Part shown: in pieces, positions 25,832 to 34,346 of the stretch
Layout of the letters: each line of letters starts with the position of its first letter
Position numbering within the stretch: position 1 is the first letter of the stretch
Assembly (NCBI RefSeq): GCF_900090265.1
Contig: NZ_LT607752.1
Span: forward strand, 3,286,001-3,350,000
Direction: 5' to 3'
Source of the DNA: Micromonospora rifamycinica
Lineage (GTDB): Bacteria; Actinomycetota; Actinomycetes; Mycobacteriales; Micromonosporaceae
Length of the DNA: 64,000 nucleotides
The notes under the pieces: generated by a model
What the model was told of the DNA's origin: nothing
The model's input: the letters and a program-made list of their open reading frames with translations, nothing else
Database searches by the model: none
Program-made: the position numbers and the translations under genes

Positions 25832-26281
25832 ATGACGAGTCCGGAACACCGCCGCCCCGGCGCCGGCCGGCGCAACCACCGTGACCGGCACGGGCGTGGC
25901 CTGCGCGGGCGGCTGGTGCCGGCGACCGTGCCGCTGGCCCGGACCAAGGCCGAGGTCTTCGACGACCTGGTGCTGGACACGGTGGAGACGCTGGAGCGCC
26001 GGTTCGCCACCGAGCTGGCCGGGGTCGAGTTCGCCGTCGAGGACGTCCCGCCTGACCTGAACGTCTACGACTCCGACGTGCTGGAGGACGGCGAGGTGCC
26101 GCTGGCCCGGCTGCTGCCCGGCCGGCCGGGTCGACAGGAGGTGCCACCCCGGATCGTGCTCTACCGGCGGCCGTTGGAGTTCCGCGCGATGGACCGCGAG
26201 GACCTCGCCGACCTGGTCCATGACGTGATCATCGAACAGGTGGCGAACCTGCTCGGGGTCGACCCGGACGAACTGGCCTGA
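25832..26281 (+). CDS. Zincin-like (metallopeptidase family) protein with altered active site
   Basis: A 149-residue protein of the small zincin-like metallopeptidase family found beside DUF3499 in actinobacteria. The N terminus is basic and disordered; the core begins TKAEVFDDLVLDTVETLERR, with the family's VEDVPPDL and PPRIVLYRRPLEFRA segments. Where a minimal zincin has HExxH, this protein has VHDVIIEQVANLLGVDPDEL, so the catalytic Glu after the first His is Asp and the second His is missing. It may have lost peptidase activity or use a different metal site. The frame extends upstream to 25622, but the ATG at 25832 gives the family start. Confidence 0.8.
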   Translation: MTSPEHRRPGAGRRNHRDRHGRGLRGRLVPATVPLARTKAEVFDDLVLDTVETLERRFATELAGVEFAVEDVPPDLNVYDSDVLEDGEVPLARLLPGRPGRQEVPPRIVLYRRPLEFRAMDREDLADLVHDVIIEQVANLLGVDPDELA

Positions 26282-26474
26282 CCGCTTTCCGACCTCTGGC
26301 CGTCGGCTCCACCCCACCGGACCCGGCACCGGGCCATCTCACGTGGCCCGGTGCGCCGCCCGGTAGCCGACCGCCCCCGCGGTCGGGCCGCCGCACCGCC
26401 CTGACGTCGGTCACCCCCGTGACCCGTCGGGCGTGAGCCGGGCGGCCCCCACCGCCCCGGCTCGGCCCCTCAGC

Positions 26475-26732
26475 TCAGGCGGCCCGCCGCTTGAGCTTTC
26501 GCCGCTCCCGCTCGGAGAGCCCGCCCCAGATCCCGAACCGCTCGTCGTGCCCGAGAGCGTATTCGAGGCATTCCGTCTTGACCTCGCACCGCGAACAGAT
26601 CCGTTTCGCCTCGCGGGTCGAGCCGCCCTTCTCGGGGAAGAACGCTTCCGGGTCGGTCTGCGAGCACAGTGCCCGCTCCTGCCACTCCGGCGCGTTTCCG
26701 AGCAGGTCGGCCACCTCAAGCTGGCCGTCCAT
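26475..26732 (-). CDS. whiB: WhiB-family regulator, WhiB/WhmD (WhiB2) subgroup
   Basis: An 85-residue iron-sulphur transcription factor. The four cluster ligands are Cys23, Cys46, Cys49 and Cys55 (C-x22-C-x2-C-x5-C), followed by the GIWGG turn (67-71) and the basic DNA-binding tail SERERRKLKRRAA. The DPEAFFPEKGGSTREAK segment is typical of WhiB of Streptomyces and WhmD of mycobacteria, which control septation and sporulation, usually with WhiA. A perfect AAGGAGG lies 6 nt before the ATG. It has a long 475-nt upstream region with a perfect palindrome, consistent with complex developmental control. Confidence 0.95.
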   Translation of the reverse strand: MDGQLEVADLLGNAPEWQERALCSQTDPEAFFPEKGGSTREAKRICSRCEVKTECLEYALGHDERFGIWGGLSERERRKLKRRAA

Positions 26733-26846
26733 CAGATGCCTCCTTGTCGCGCACCGACGTCACCGCCGCTGCAACCCCCCACGCGAAAGGCGTGCTTGTC
26801 CGTCCGGTCCCTATTTGTTGCGTTCCGCGCGAACAACCCCATCGAA

Positions 26847-26862
26847 ATTACACGCGTGTAAT
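26847..26862. promoter_or_regulatory. Perfect 16-bp palindrome upstream of whiB
   Basis: ATTACACGCGTGTAAT is fully self-complementary and sits 115 nt upstream of the whiB start in a GC-rich region, so its AT-rich ends stand out. The TNAC...GTNA pattern resembles BldD half-sites, and whiB is a known BldD target in Streptomyces. The spacing between half-sites (6) is one more than in the usual BldD box as I recall it, so the binding protein is uncertain. Confidence 0.6.
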
Positions 26863-27152
26863 GCGTGCGCCGTCAAGCCGGACTTGATAATGGAGTCGCC
26901 CTCCCGACACGCCACCGGACGGTCACCCGGACCATCCGGCCCTCGCAACCTGCCCTATCGATTCAGCCCCCGGGCGAGTAACGCCCCCTCCGGCGAGTTG
27001 CCCCAGATTTCTGCTGTGGCGTCGCCGCCCCGGCGGCCGCCGGAGCACGTCGACGGGCACGTTGGACGGCCGACCCGCCAAGATCATGAGCATGGTGGGG
27101 GACAGGGTAACGCGGTTGGCTCCGGACCGCCCGCCGAGCCGGGAATGCCGAC

Positions 27153-27183
27153 AGCGCCCCGTCCACAATGTGGACGGGGCGCT
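27153..27183 (-). terminator. Strong hairpin after the poly-His gene
   Basis: AGCGCCCCGTCCACA (27153-27167) and its exact complement (27169-27183) form a 15-bp GC-rich stem around a single central A; in practice the loop would be about 3-5 nt. It begins 25 nt after the stop codon of the poly-His gene. No U-tract follows, which is usual for actinomycete terminators. Confidence 0.75.
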
Positions 27184-27207
27184 CGGGTGGACGAACTGTC
27201 GCGGGAC

Positions 27208-27564
27208 TCAGGCCGACCGTGGTGGGCTGCTCGGCCAGACGAATTCGGCAATCGCCCCACCGGTGACGGAGATCGTCCCGGCGGACGTCTCCTCGTCCCA
27301 CCAGACGGTATACAGGCCCGCTGCCAAATCCGGGTAGACGGCACTGTGGAACACCCCGTCGCGGACGATCCGCTCCCGCACCGCCGAGTGCGTACGCACC
27401 ACGGCGTCCTGGTCGACCCGGCTGATCTCGATCTCCCGGCCGTGCAGGTCACGTCCGGTGTAGATGATCAGTGCGCCGGTCTCGCCGCCGATGTCGAGCA
27501 TCACCGTACCGCTCTCCGTCGGCCCGTACTGATGGTGATGGTGATGGTGGTGGTGTCCGCTCAC
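27208..27564 (-). CDS. Small protein with natural octahistidine N terminus
   Basis: A 118-residue protein starting MSGHHHHHHHHQYGPTESG, a genomic eight-His tract. The rest is a compact beta-rich domain (TVMLDIGGETGALIIYTGRD, LHGREIEISRVDQDAVVRTH, VFHSAVYPDLAAGLYTVWWD) with no signal peptide. The fold suggests a small beta-sandwich; similar genes sit beside DUF4331 genes in other actinomycetes (recalled, not checked). The His tract could bind nickel, zinc or copper. It lies 16 nt downstream of the DUF4331 gene, so the two are cotranscribed, and a strong hairpin ends the unit. Function unknown. Confidence 0.75.
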   Translation of the reverse strand: MSGHHHHHHHHQYGPTESGTVMLDIGGETGALIIYTGRDLHGREIEISRVDQDAVVRTHSAVRERIVRDGVFHSAVYPDLAAGLYTVWWDEETSAGTISVTGGAIAEFVWPSSPPRSA

Positions 27565-27580
27565 GCCGCTCTCCGTCCGG

Positions 27581-28978
27581 TCAGGAGTTCGCCGCGGCCG
27601 GGTTGTTGAACCCGTCGTACGGCGTGCCGAGGAAGGGGAAGTCCCGCAGGAACGGCGCGGTCACGTCGGCCGCGCTCAACCCGGGGGTCACCGCGCCGGC
27701 CGCCGCGTCCGGCTTGAACTTCTTGTCGACCAGCGGCACGGTCACCCCGGCCACCGCCCGCAGCGCGATGCTCACCACGTCGTCGACCACCCGGCGACCG
27801 TTGGGGAAGCCGGCCAGGTCGCCCCCGAGCAGACCGAACTGGTTCGGCTTGCTGCTCGGCTTGATCGCGGTGTTCAGCCGCAGCATGTCGGCCTGCACCT
27901 CGCCGGTGAGGTTGGTGAAGCCGTCGATCAGCCCGGACGGGATCCCGGTGAGCAGGATGGCGAGCAGGTCGGCCCGGGGCTTCTTGGACTTGTTCAGCGC
28001 GTCCAGGTTGGGGAAGACACCCGGGTAGAGCACCGGCAGCAGCGCCGCCAGCTCCGGTTGCTCGACGAACCGGGCGAACCGCTTGTCCTCGGTCGGCGGC
28101 AGGGTGTTCCACAGGTCCTTCTTGGACATCGGCACGATGACCTCGTTGAACAGCGGGTTGCCCAACCGGGACACCTGGGTCCACGGGCCGACGGCGGAGT
28201 CCGCGGCGACCCTGTCGCCGAGCACCCGCACCTGCTGGCGGGAGGCGGTCGTCCACACCCCGATGGTCGAGGCCCGGTCGCCCGCGCCGTACCGGTTGGC
28301 CTTGCGGCGCACCTTGCTCAACGGCACCTGCACCGCGATGCTGTGCACGTTCATCCGGTCCACCGCGTTGACCGGCTCGCCCTCGGTCTTGAACAGCTTC
28401 TTGCCGGCCACGTGCAACTGCTGGAACGGCCGCAGCGTACCCAGGTCGAAGATCGCGCCCAGGTCGACGAAGAAGCCGTCCGCGCGCTGCCCGGCGAACA
28501 CCTTCTCCCCCGTCGACAGCTTGAACGTCGCCTGCCGGACCAGGTCGTTGTACTTCGGGATGGACAGCGGCCCGACGTTGCACGGCGGGCAGGGCAGCTT
28601 GTGCGCGAGCACGTGCTCCCTGCCGTCGGTGATCCGGGTCAGCCGGTAGAACTGCCGCCGGTTCCAGTTCTTGCTGTCCAGCGACTCGATCGGCCCGGTG
28701 TTGTAGAGAAAACTGTTCTGGTTCGTGATCTCGGTACGGAATTCGAACCGGTAGGTCACGTCGGGGTGGCCGTCACCGTCGTTGTCGATATGGATCTCGT
28801 ACCGCACGTCGTCGCCGAACTCGAAGAAGTTCGGGCCGCTCGCGGGGAGCTGCAACGGCACGTAGTTGGCGATCAGCGTCACCGAGTCGGGCCGGTCGGG
28901 GCTGACGAAGGCGTAGAGGTCGGAGCTGTCGGCGACCGGGTCCTTGCTTATTTCCGGCGCTTCGCGGTGGGACGACAT
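27581..28978 (-). CDS. DUF4331 family protein
   Basis: A 465-residue protein beginning SHREAPEISKDPVADSSDLY, the diagnostic opening of DUF4331, with DNDGDGHPDVTYRFEF further on. The Asp-rich loop DNDGDGHPD looks like a calcium-binding motif. Cys occurs in LPCPPCNVGP. There is no evident signal peptide, although many family members are secreted. The family is widespread in soil bacteria and has no established activity. It is first in a two-gene unit with the poly-His protein, and a small Tat-type exported protein lies 234 nt upstream. Structural or storage roles are speculative. Confidence 0.85.
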   Translation of the reverse strand: MSSHREAPEISKDPVADSSDLYAFVSPDRPDSVTLIANYVPLQLPASGPNFFEFGDDVRYEIHIDNDGDGHPDVTYRFEFRTEITNQNSFLYNTGPIESLDSKNWNRRQFYRLTRITDGREHVLAHKLPCPPCNVGPLSIPKYNDLVRQATFKLSTGEKVFAGQRADGFFVDLGAIFDLGTLRPFQQLHVAGKKLFKTEGEPVNAVDRMNVHSIAVQVPLSKVRRKANRYGAGDRASTIGVWTTASRQQVRVLGDRVAADSAVGPWTQVSRLGNPLFNEVIVPMSKKDLWNTLPPTEDKRFARFVEQPELAALLPVLYPGVFPNLDALNKSKKPRADLLAILLTGIPSGLIDGFTNLTGEVQADMLRLNTAIKPSSKPNQFGLLGGDLAGFPNGRRVVDDVVSIALRAVAGVTVPLVDKKFKPDAAAGAVTPGLSAADVTAPFLRDFPFLGTPYDGFNNPAAANS

Positions 28979-29212
28979 GGCGGACCAGCCTTTGCGGAAT
29001 CATGAGGAATCAGGGCATGACGAACCGGGCGCCGAGAGCCTGCGCCTGGCGGTGAAGGGGAAGCGACGCGGACGGGTCCACCCGCCCGGCGGTGACGGCA
29101 GCTCAGCGCCGCCCGGTGCCGATCGGTGGCTCAGCGCCGCCCGGTGCGGATGGACGGCTCGGCACCACCCGTCGCGGGCGGTGGCCGACGCCGCCTGGTG
29201 GCAGCGGGCGGG

Positions 29213-29491
29213 TCAGCTCCGACCGGCGGCACGGCGCAGCCGGTCCGCCAGCCCCCGGTCGCGCACCTCGATCCGAGACGTGCCGACGAAGACGTCCAAC
29301 GTCCCGGAGTTGGCGTCGCGCAGGTGGACCACGATCGGCCCCTCCGCGCTCGTGGTCGACGGGGAGTTCTGCGCCACCGACACGCCGGTCACCGTCAGGG
29401 CAGCCGCGCCCAGCGTGGCGCTCGCCGCCGCGGTCAGTGTCTGGCGGCGGGTCAGTCGCGGCCAGGAACGCTTCCGCACTTCGCTCGTCAT
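29213..29491 (-). CDS. Small Tat-exported protein
   Basis: A 92-residue protein with a twin-arginine signal (RLTRRQTLTAAASATLGAAA) and a probable cleavage near VSVAQ, leaving about 50 residues (GPIVVHLRDANSGTLDVFVG, TSRIEVRDRGLADRLRRAAG). The ATG at 29491 is preceded by GGAGGAAAGG; the frame extends to 29575 without support. Tat export suggests a pre-folded or cofactor-bound product, but the mature part is very short. The VHLRDANSGTLDVFVG segment resembles small actinobacterial proteins found near dehydrogenase or DUF4331 genes. Function unknown. Confidence 0.72.
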   Translation of the reverse strand: MTSEVRKRSWPRLTRRQTLTAAASATLGAAALTVTGVSVAQNSPSTTSAEGPIVVHLRDANSGTLDVFVGTSRIEVRDRGLADRLRRAAGRS

Positions 29492-29617
29492 GGGGAACCT
29501 TTCCTCCGGCGGCGCGTGAGCGCCCGCGGTGTGGAGCGCGAGGTCGCCGGCGGCGGCCCTCGCCTCAACCGCCACCGGCGAACACTGGTACGGCCCGCAC
29601 GCGCGAAAGGTTCGATG

Positions 29618-32140
29618 TCATCGCGACGGATGACCGTACGCGGTCGTCCGCTTGCGCGCCGGCCGTCCGGCGGCGGCGGCGATCGCCCGCAACTGCTCCT
29701 CGGTACGCGCCGATCCGTTGCCCGAACCCGCCATCCGGGAGATGGTCTCCTCCATCAGGGTGCCGCCCAGGTCGTTGCAACCGCCCCGGAGCATCGCCAC
29801 GGTGCCCTCGTCGCCGAGCTTCACCCAGGAACACTGGATGTTGTCGATCCGGCCGTGCAGCAGCAGCCGGGCCATCGCGTGCACCACCCGGTTCTCCCGC
29901 CAGGTCGGGCCGGGCCGGGCGATGCCGGCCAGGTAGATCGGCGCGTTGGTGTGCACGAACGGCAGGGCCACGAACTCGGTGAACCCGCCGGTGCGGTCCT
30001 GCACCCCGGCCAGCACCCGGAAGTGGGCCAGCCACTGCCCGGGGTGGTCGACGTGCCCGTACATCATCGTGGAGCTGGACCGGATGCCCAGCTCGTGGGC
30101 GGTGGAGACCACCTCGACCCAGGCGGCGGCCGGTAGTTTGCCCTTGGTGAGCACCCAGCGCACGTCGTCGTCGAGGATCTCGGCGGCGGTGCCGGGGATG
30201 GTGTCCAGGCCGGCTTCACGCAGCATCGACAGCCAGTCCCGCACCGGCACGCCCGCCTTGGCGGCGGCGGTGACGATCTCCATCGGGGAGAACGCGTGCA
30301 CGTGCATCCCGGGCACCCGGGCCTTGATCGCCCGGACGATGTCGGCGTAACCGGTCACCGGCAGCTGCGGGTCGATGCCGCCCTGGAGGCAGACCTCGCC
30401 GGCGCCGGCCGCCCACGCCTCCTCGGCCCGGTCGGCCACCTGCTCCACCGACAGCCGGAACGCGTCGGCGTCCCGCTCCCGCTGGGCGAACGCGCAGAAC
30501 CGGCAGCCCACGTAGCAGACGTTGCTGAAGTTGATGTTGCGATTGACCACGTAGGTCACGTCGTCGCCGACGGTGTCCCGCCGCACGTCGTCGGCGAGCC
30601 GGCACAGCTCCTCCAGGGCCGGGCCGTCCGCGCCGAACAGCGCCAGCGCCGCCCCGGCGTGCCGGGGCTCCAGCAGCGCCGCCGGATCGTCGGCCGCCAG
30701 CCGCAGCCCCGCCCGCAGGTCGCCGTCGGCGCCCGGCACCGGCCCGCCCGACGCGGCGGGGCTCACCTTGCCGGCGACCTCCGCCCAGTCGCCGTAGACG
30801 CTGTCGAAGTCGCCCCGCCGGTCGTCGGTGCGGCCGGTCGTGTCGATGGTGGCGTGCAGGTCGACCCGACCGCCGCCGAAGACCTCCTCCGGCTCCTGCC
30901 AGGGGCGGCCCACCGGGCGGGCCGCCTCGACGGCCAGCCCGGTCGCCGGGTCGGCGAGCGCCGTGACGTGCGGCAGCAGCCGGGGGTCGAGCCAGGGGTC
31001 GCCCGCCCGGACGTACTCCGGGTAGACCGTCAGCCGCTCGCGCAGGGTGAAGCCGGACTTCTCGGTCTGCCGGGCCAGCTCGTCGAGCTGCGGCCACGGC
31101 CGTTCCGGGTTGACGTGGTCGGGGGTGAGCGGGGACACCCCGCCCCAGTCGTCGATGCCGGCCCGCAGCAGCAGGTCGTACTCGTCCTCGATCAGGTTGG
31201 GCGGGGCCTGGATCCGGGCCTTCGGGCCGAGCAGCAGCCGGGCCACCGCCACGGTGGCCGCCAGGTCGTGCAGCTCGGCGTCGGGCAGGCCGCCCATCGC
31301 CGTGTCCGGCTTGGCGCGGAAGTTCTGCACGATCACCTCCTGGAGGTGGCCGTACTCCCGGTGCGACCGGCGGATCGCGAAGATCGCGTCGACCCGTTCA
31401 GCCGGGGTCTCGCCGATGCCGATCAGGATGCCGGTGGTGAACGGCACCCCGACCCGGCCGGCGTCGTCGAGGACCCGCAGCCGGACCGCCGGCTCCTTGT
31501 CCGGGGAGCCGAAGTGCGGGCCGCCCGGCTCCGACCAGAGCCGGGTGGCGGTGGTCTCCAGCATCATCCCCATGCTCGGCGCGACCGGCTTGAGCCGTTG
31601 CAGCTCCGACCAGGAGAGCACCCCCGGGTTGAGGTGCGGCAGCAGGCCGGTCTCCTCCAGCACCGCCACCGCGCAGGCCCGCAGGTAGTCCACTGTGGAG
31701 TCGTAGCCCCGCTCGTCGAGCCAGGAGCGGGCCGCCGGCCAGCGCTCCTCAGGCCGGTCACCCAGGGTGAACAGGGCTTCCTTGCAGCCAAGCGCCGCGC
31801 CCTGCCGGGCGATCGACAGCACCTCGTCGGTCTCCAGGAAGGCCGCCGGCAACCGGTGCGGCACGGTGGCGAAGGTGCAGTAGTGGCACCGGTCCCGGCA
31901 GAGCCGGGTCAACGGGATGAAGACCTTCTTCGAGTACGTCACCACGCCCGGTCGGCCGGCGTCGCGCAGCCCGGCGTCCCGGACCTCCCCGGCGATCCGG
32001 AGCAGCTCGTCCAGTTCGCCGCCCCGGGCGGCCAGCAGCGCGGCGGCCTCGTCGACGTCGAGGGCACGCCCGGTGGCGGCCCGGCGCAGCGCCCGGCGCA
32101 CGGTCGCCGCGGTCGGGCCGGGGTCGGTGGGGTCAACCAT
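29618..32140 (-). CDS. fbiC: FO synthase, bifunctional CofG-CofH
   Basis: An 840-residue fused radical-SAM enzyme making the deazaflavin FO, precursor of coenzyme F420. The N-terminal CofG half has CRDRCHYC (Cys81, Cys85, Cys88) for its 4Fe-4S cluster. The C-terminal CofH half has CYVGCRFC (Cys542, Cys546, Cys549). CofH joins tyrosine-derived hydroxybenzyl to 5-amino-6-ribitylaminouracil and CofG closes the deazaflavin ring. Length and order match mycobacterial and streptomycete FbiC. The cofD-cofE pair lies 1.3 kb away on the opposite strand, so most of the dedicated F420 pathway is here; the guanylyltransferase cofC/fbiD is not. Confidence 0.96.
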   Translation of the reverse strand: MVDPTDPGPTAATVRRALRRAATGRALDVDEAAALLAARGGELDELLRIAGEVRDAGLRDAGRPGVVTYSKKVFIPLTRLCRDRCHYCTFATVPHRLPAAFLETDEVLSIARQGAALGCKEALFTLGDRPEERWPAARSWLDERGYDSTVDYLRACAVAVLEETGLLPHLNPGVLSWSELQRLKPVAPSMGMMLETTATRLWSEPGGPHFGSPDKEPAVRLRVLDDAGRVGVPFTTGILIGIGETPAERVDAIFAIRRSHREYGHLQEVIVQNFRAKPDTAMGGLPDAELHDLAATVAVARLLLGPKARIQAPPNLIEDEYDLLLRAGIDDWGGVSPLTPDHVNPERPWPQLDELARQTEKSGFTLRERLTVYPEYVRAGDPWLDPRLLPHVTALADPATGLAVEAARPVGRPWQEPEEVFGGGRVDLHATIDTTGRTDDRRGDFDSVYGDWAEVAGKVSPAASGGPVPGADGDLRAGLRLAADDPAALLEPRHAGAALALFGADGPALEELCRLADDVRRDTVGDDVTYVVNRNINFSNVCYVGCRFCAFAQRERDADAFRLSVEQVADRAEEAWAAGAGEVCLQGGIDPQLPVTGYADIVRAIKARVPGMHVHAFSPMEIVTAAAKAGVPVRDWLSMLREAGLDTIPGTAAEILDDDVRWVLTKGKLPAAAWVEVVSTAHELGIRSSSTMMYGHVDHPGQWLAHFRVLAGVQDRTGGFTEFVALPFVHTNAPIYLAGIARPGPTWRENRVVHAMARLLLHGRIDNIQCSWVKLGDEGTVAMLRGGCNDLGGTLMEETISRMAGSGNGSARTEEQLRAIAAAAGRPARKRTTAYGHPSR

Positions 32141-32250
32141 CTGCCCAGCCTAGGCGCTGACCTGGACGGTCCGGCAGGTACGCGACCCGGGTGTGACATC
32201 ATCCCCGGCCCGGCACCGGCGACCCGGGCCTCCGCCACGGCCCGGCCGGG

Positions 32251-32340
32251 GCCCGGCACCACCACCACGGCCCGGCCGGGGCCCGGCACCACCACCACGG
32301 CCCGGCCGGGGTCCGGCACCACCACCACGGCCCGGCCGGT
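32251..32340. repeat. 30-bp tandem repeat, 3 copies
   Basis: Three copies of a 30-mer starting GCCCGGCACCACCACCACGG (third copy begins GTCC), with a partial copy just upstream. It fills most of the 236-nt region between fbiC and the membrane-protein gene, both on the minus strand. No coding role is evident. Confidence 0.85.
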
Positions 32341-32376
32341 CGCGCCGCAGCGTCGACCGGCCGGGCCGTGGTGGGC

Positions 32377-33300
32377 TCAGTGCGGGGTGTTCGGGTCGTC
32401 GCGCCGGAAGGGCTGGGTGCGGTCGGCCTCCGCGTCCCCCGTGCCGGTGGTCGGCTCGCCCGGCTGACGCGGGATCGCCTGGGTCGGGTCGGCCGACGGG
32501 GGCTGCCCGAACGGCGGGGCGCTGTGCGGCCCACCGGCCGGCGGCGCGGACTGCGGAGCACCGAACGGCGGGGCCGGCTGCGGCGGGACACCGCCCGTCG
32601 ACCCGGACTGCGGGGCACCGAACGGGGGTGCGGACTGCGGGGCACCGAACGGGGGTGCGGACTGCGGGGCACCGAACGGCGGGGCGAAGCCGGGCTGGCC
32701 GTACTGCCCGGCACCGGGCTGGCCCGGGGTGGGGTAGCCGGCACCCGGGTAGCCGCCCTGCTGCGGCCAGCCCGGCTGCGGCTGACCGTAGACACCGGGC
32801 TGGAGCTGCGGCTTCGGCACGTGGTAGAGGGTGCGCCAGATCCGGAACACCACGTACGCCGCCAGCCCGAAGATCGCCAGCCAGGCCGCCCGGGTCAGCA
32901 TGCCGAGCAGGGCGTCCAGCACCTCCGCCTCGGCCAGCCGGCCGACCAGCCAGATCAGGAAGGTCAACACGCCGAACAGCGCGGCGAAGGCATACTCGCC
33001 GAGGGCGAGCTGGGTGAACTGCTTCGCCCGGCCGGACACCGGCGAAAGGTGGGTGACCAGCAGCACGGCCAGCAGCGGCAGCACCGTCGACTCGACACCG
33101 ACGAAGGCGAAGAACTCGCTCCCCGCCCGCCCCGAGAAGGTGCTGTAGTCCGACGTCGGCACGAGCAGCCGGACGAAGGCGACGAAGAGCAGCACGGCGT
33201 TCGCGCCGAGCAGGACGAGCGCGGCGAGTTCGCGCAGGGGTGCGGTGATCTGGCGGGCCTGCGACGCGTCGTGCGACGCGGGCTCGGCGGGGCTGGTCAC
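32377..33300 (-). CDS. Four-helix membrane protein with Pro/Gln-rich repeat tail
   Basis: A 307-residue protein. An N-terminal cytoplasmic stretch is followed by four predicted helices (about 24-46, 70-88, 104-122, 135-157) and a cytoplasmic tail from about 165. The tail holds four APPFGAPQS-type repeats and YPGAGYPTPGQPG. It resembles actinobacterial small membrane proteins with disordered PxG-rich tails and has no named function. GTG start at 33300. It is divergent from cofD with about 98 nt between starts. No link to F420 synthesis is visible apart from proximity. Confidence 0.78.
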   Translation of the reverse strand: MTSPAEPASHDASQARQITAPLRELAALVLLGANAVLLFVAFVRLLVPTSDYSTFSGRAGSEFFAFVGVESTVLPLLAVLLVTHLSPVSGRAKQFTQLALGEYAFAALFGVLTFLIWLVGRLAEAEVLDALLGMLTRAAWLAIFGLAAYVVFRIWRTLYHVPKPQLQPGVYGQPQPGWPQQGGYPGAGYPTPGQPGAGQYGQPGFAPPFGAPQSAPPFGAPQSAPPFGAPQSGSTGGVPPQPAPPFGAPQSAPPAGGPHSAPPFGQPPSADPTQAIPRQPGEPTTGTGDAEADRTQPFRRDDPNTPH

Positions 33301-33398
33301 GAACTCTCCCTCGGGGCGAAACGGACAGATGCCGACGTGAGCCTAGTCTCTCGGGCCACCCACCGGCGGTACGCCTCCCGTACGGGAGGATGGGGGAC

Positions 33399-34346
33399 AT
33401 GCACATCGTGGTTCTGACCGGCGGGATCGGGGGTGCCCGATTCCTGCTCGGCGTCCGGGCGTACGCCCGCGAGGTGGGTGCCGAGGTGACCGCCGTGGTC
33501 AACGTCGGCGACGACCTCTACCTGCACGGCCTCAAGGTCTGCCCCGATCTGGACAGCGTCCTGTACACCCTGGGCGGGGGCGCCGACCCGGAACGCGGGT
33601 GGGGGCGGGCCGGCGAGAGCTGGACGATCCGGCAGGAGCTGGCCGCGTACGGGGCCGAGCCGGGCTGGTTCAACCTCGGTGACAAGGACGTCGCCACCCA
33701 CCTGGTGCGTACCACCATGATCACGGCCGGTTATCCGCTGTCGCAGGTCACCGAGGCGCTGGCCGCCCGCTGGCAGCCCGGCGTACGGCTGCTGCCGGCG
33801 ACCGACGACCGGCTGGAGACGCACGCGGTGGTCGACCTGGACGGCGACCGGCGGGCCATCCACTTCCAGGAGTGGTGGATCCGGTACCGGGCGGGCGTGC
33901 CCACCGACCGGTTCGTCTTCGTCGGCGCGGACAGCGCCAAACCTGCCCCCGGGGTGACCGAGGCGCTCGCCGCCGCCGACGTGGTGCTGGTCGCGCCGAG
34001 CAACCCGGTGGTGAGCATCGCCCCGGTGCTGGCGGTGCCCGGGCTGCGCGACGCGGTGGCCACCGGCCCGGCCCCGGTCGTCGGGGTGTCGCCGATCATC
34101 GGCGGCGCACCGGTACGCGGGATGGCCGACCGCTGCCTGGAGGTGCTCGACGTGGAGTGCAGCGCGGCCGGGGTGGGCCGGCTCTACGGCGGGCGCAGTG
34201 CGGGCGGCCTGCTCGACGGCTGGCTGGTCGCCCCGGAGGACGACGGCGTGACGGTGCCCGGGGTGACGGTCCGGGCGGTCCCGCTGCGGATGACCGACGA
34301 GGCGGCGACGACGGCGATGGTGCGGGCCGCGATGGAGCTGGTGTGA
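33399..34346 (+). CDS. cofD: 2-phospho-L-lactate transferase
   Basis: A 315-residue enzyme (FbiA in mycobacteria) that transfers a phospholactate or phosphoenolpyruvate moiety from its GDP-activated form to FO, giving (dehydro-)F420-0. The N-terminal nucleotide-binding loop is LTGGIGGARFLLG; VNVGDDLYLHGLKVCPDLDS contains the metal-binding Asp residues, and APSNPVVSIAPVL and GVSPIIGGAPVRG are family hallmarks. The ATG at 33399 has GGAGG 9 nt upstream, better than the ATG at 33390. Its stop overlaps cofE as GTGTGA, so the two proteins are coupled. Confidence 0.94.
   Translation: MHIVVLTGGIGGARFLLGVRAYAREVGAEVTAVVNVGDDLYLHGLKVCPDLDSVLYTLGGGADPERGWGRAGESWTIRQELAAYGAEPGWFNLGDKDVATHLVRTTMITAGYPLSQVTEALAARWQPGVRLLPATDDRLETHAVVDLDGDRRAIHFQEWWIRYRAGVPTDRFVFVGADSAKPAPGVTEALAAADVVLVAPSNPVVSIAPVLAVPGLRDAVATGPAPVVGVSPIIGGAPVRGMADRCLEVLDVECSAAGVGRLYGGRSAGGLLDGWLVAPEDDGVTVPGVTVRAVPLRMTDEAATTAMVRAAMELV

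Larger units (their letters stand above)
26733..27207. other. Upstream region of whiB, 475 bp
   Basis: No ORF is supported. It holds the 16-bp palindrome at 26847-26862, a second short inverted element GTTCCGCGCGAAC at 26822-26834, and, at its far end, the hairpin that follows the poly-His gene. Confidence 0.7.

Noticed and set aside
30296-32467. 723-codon plus-strand ORF over fbiC
   Set aside because: Complementary shadow of FO synthase; composition is Arg/Gly/His-rich with no motif, typical of an antisense frame in high-GC DNA.
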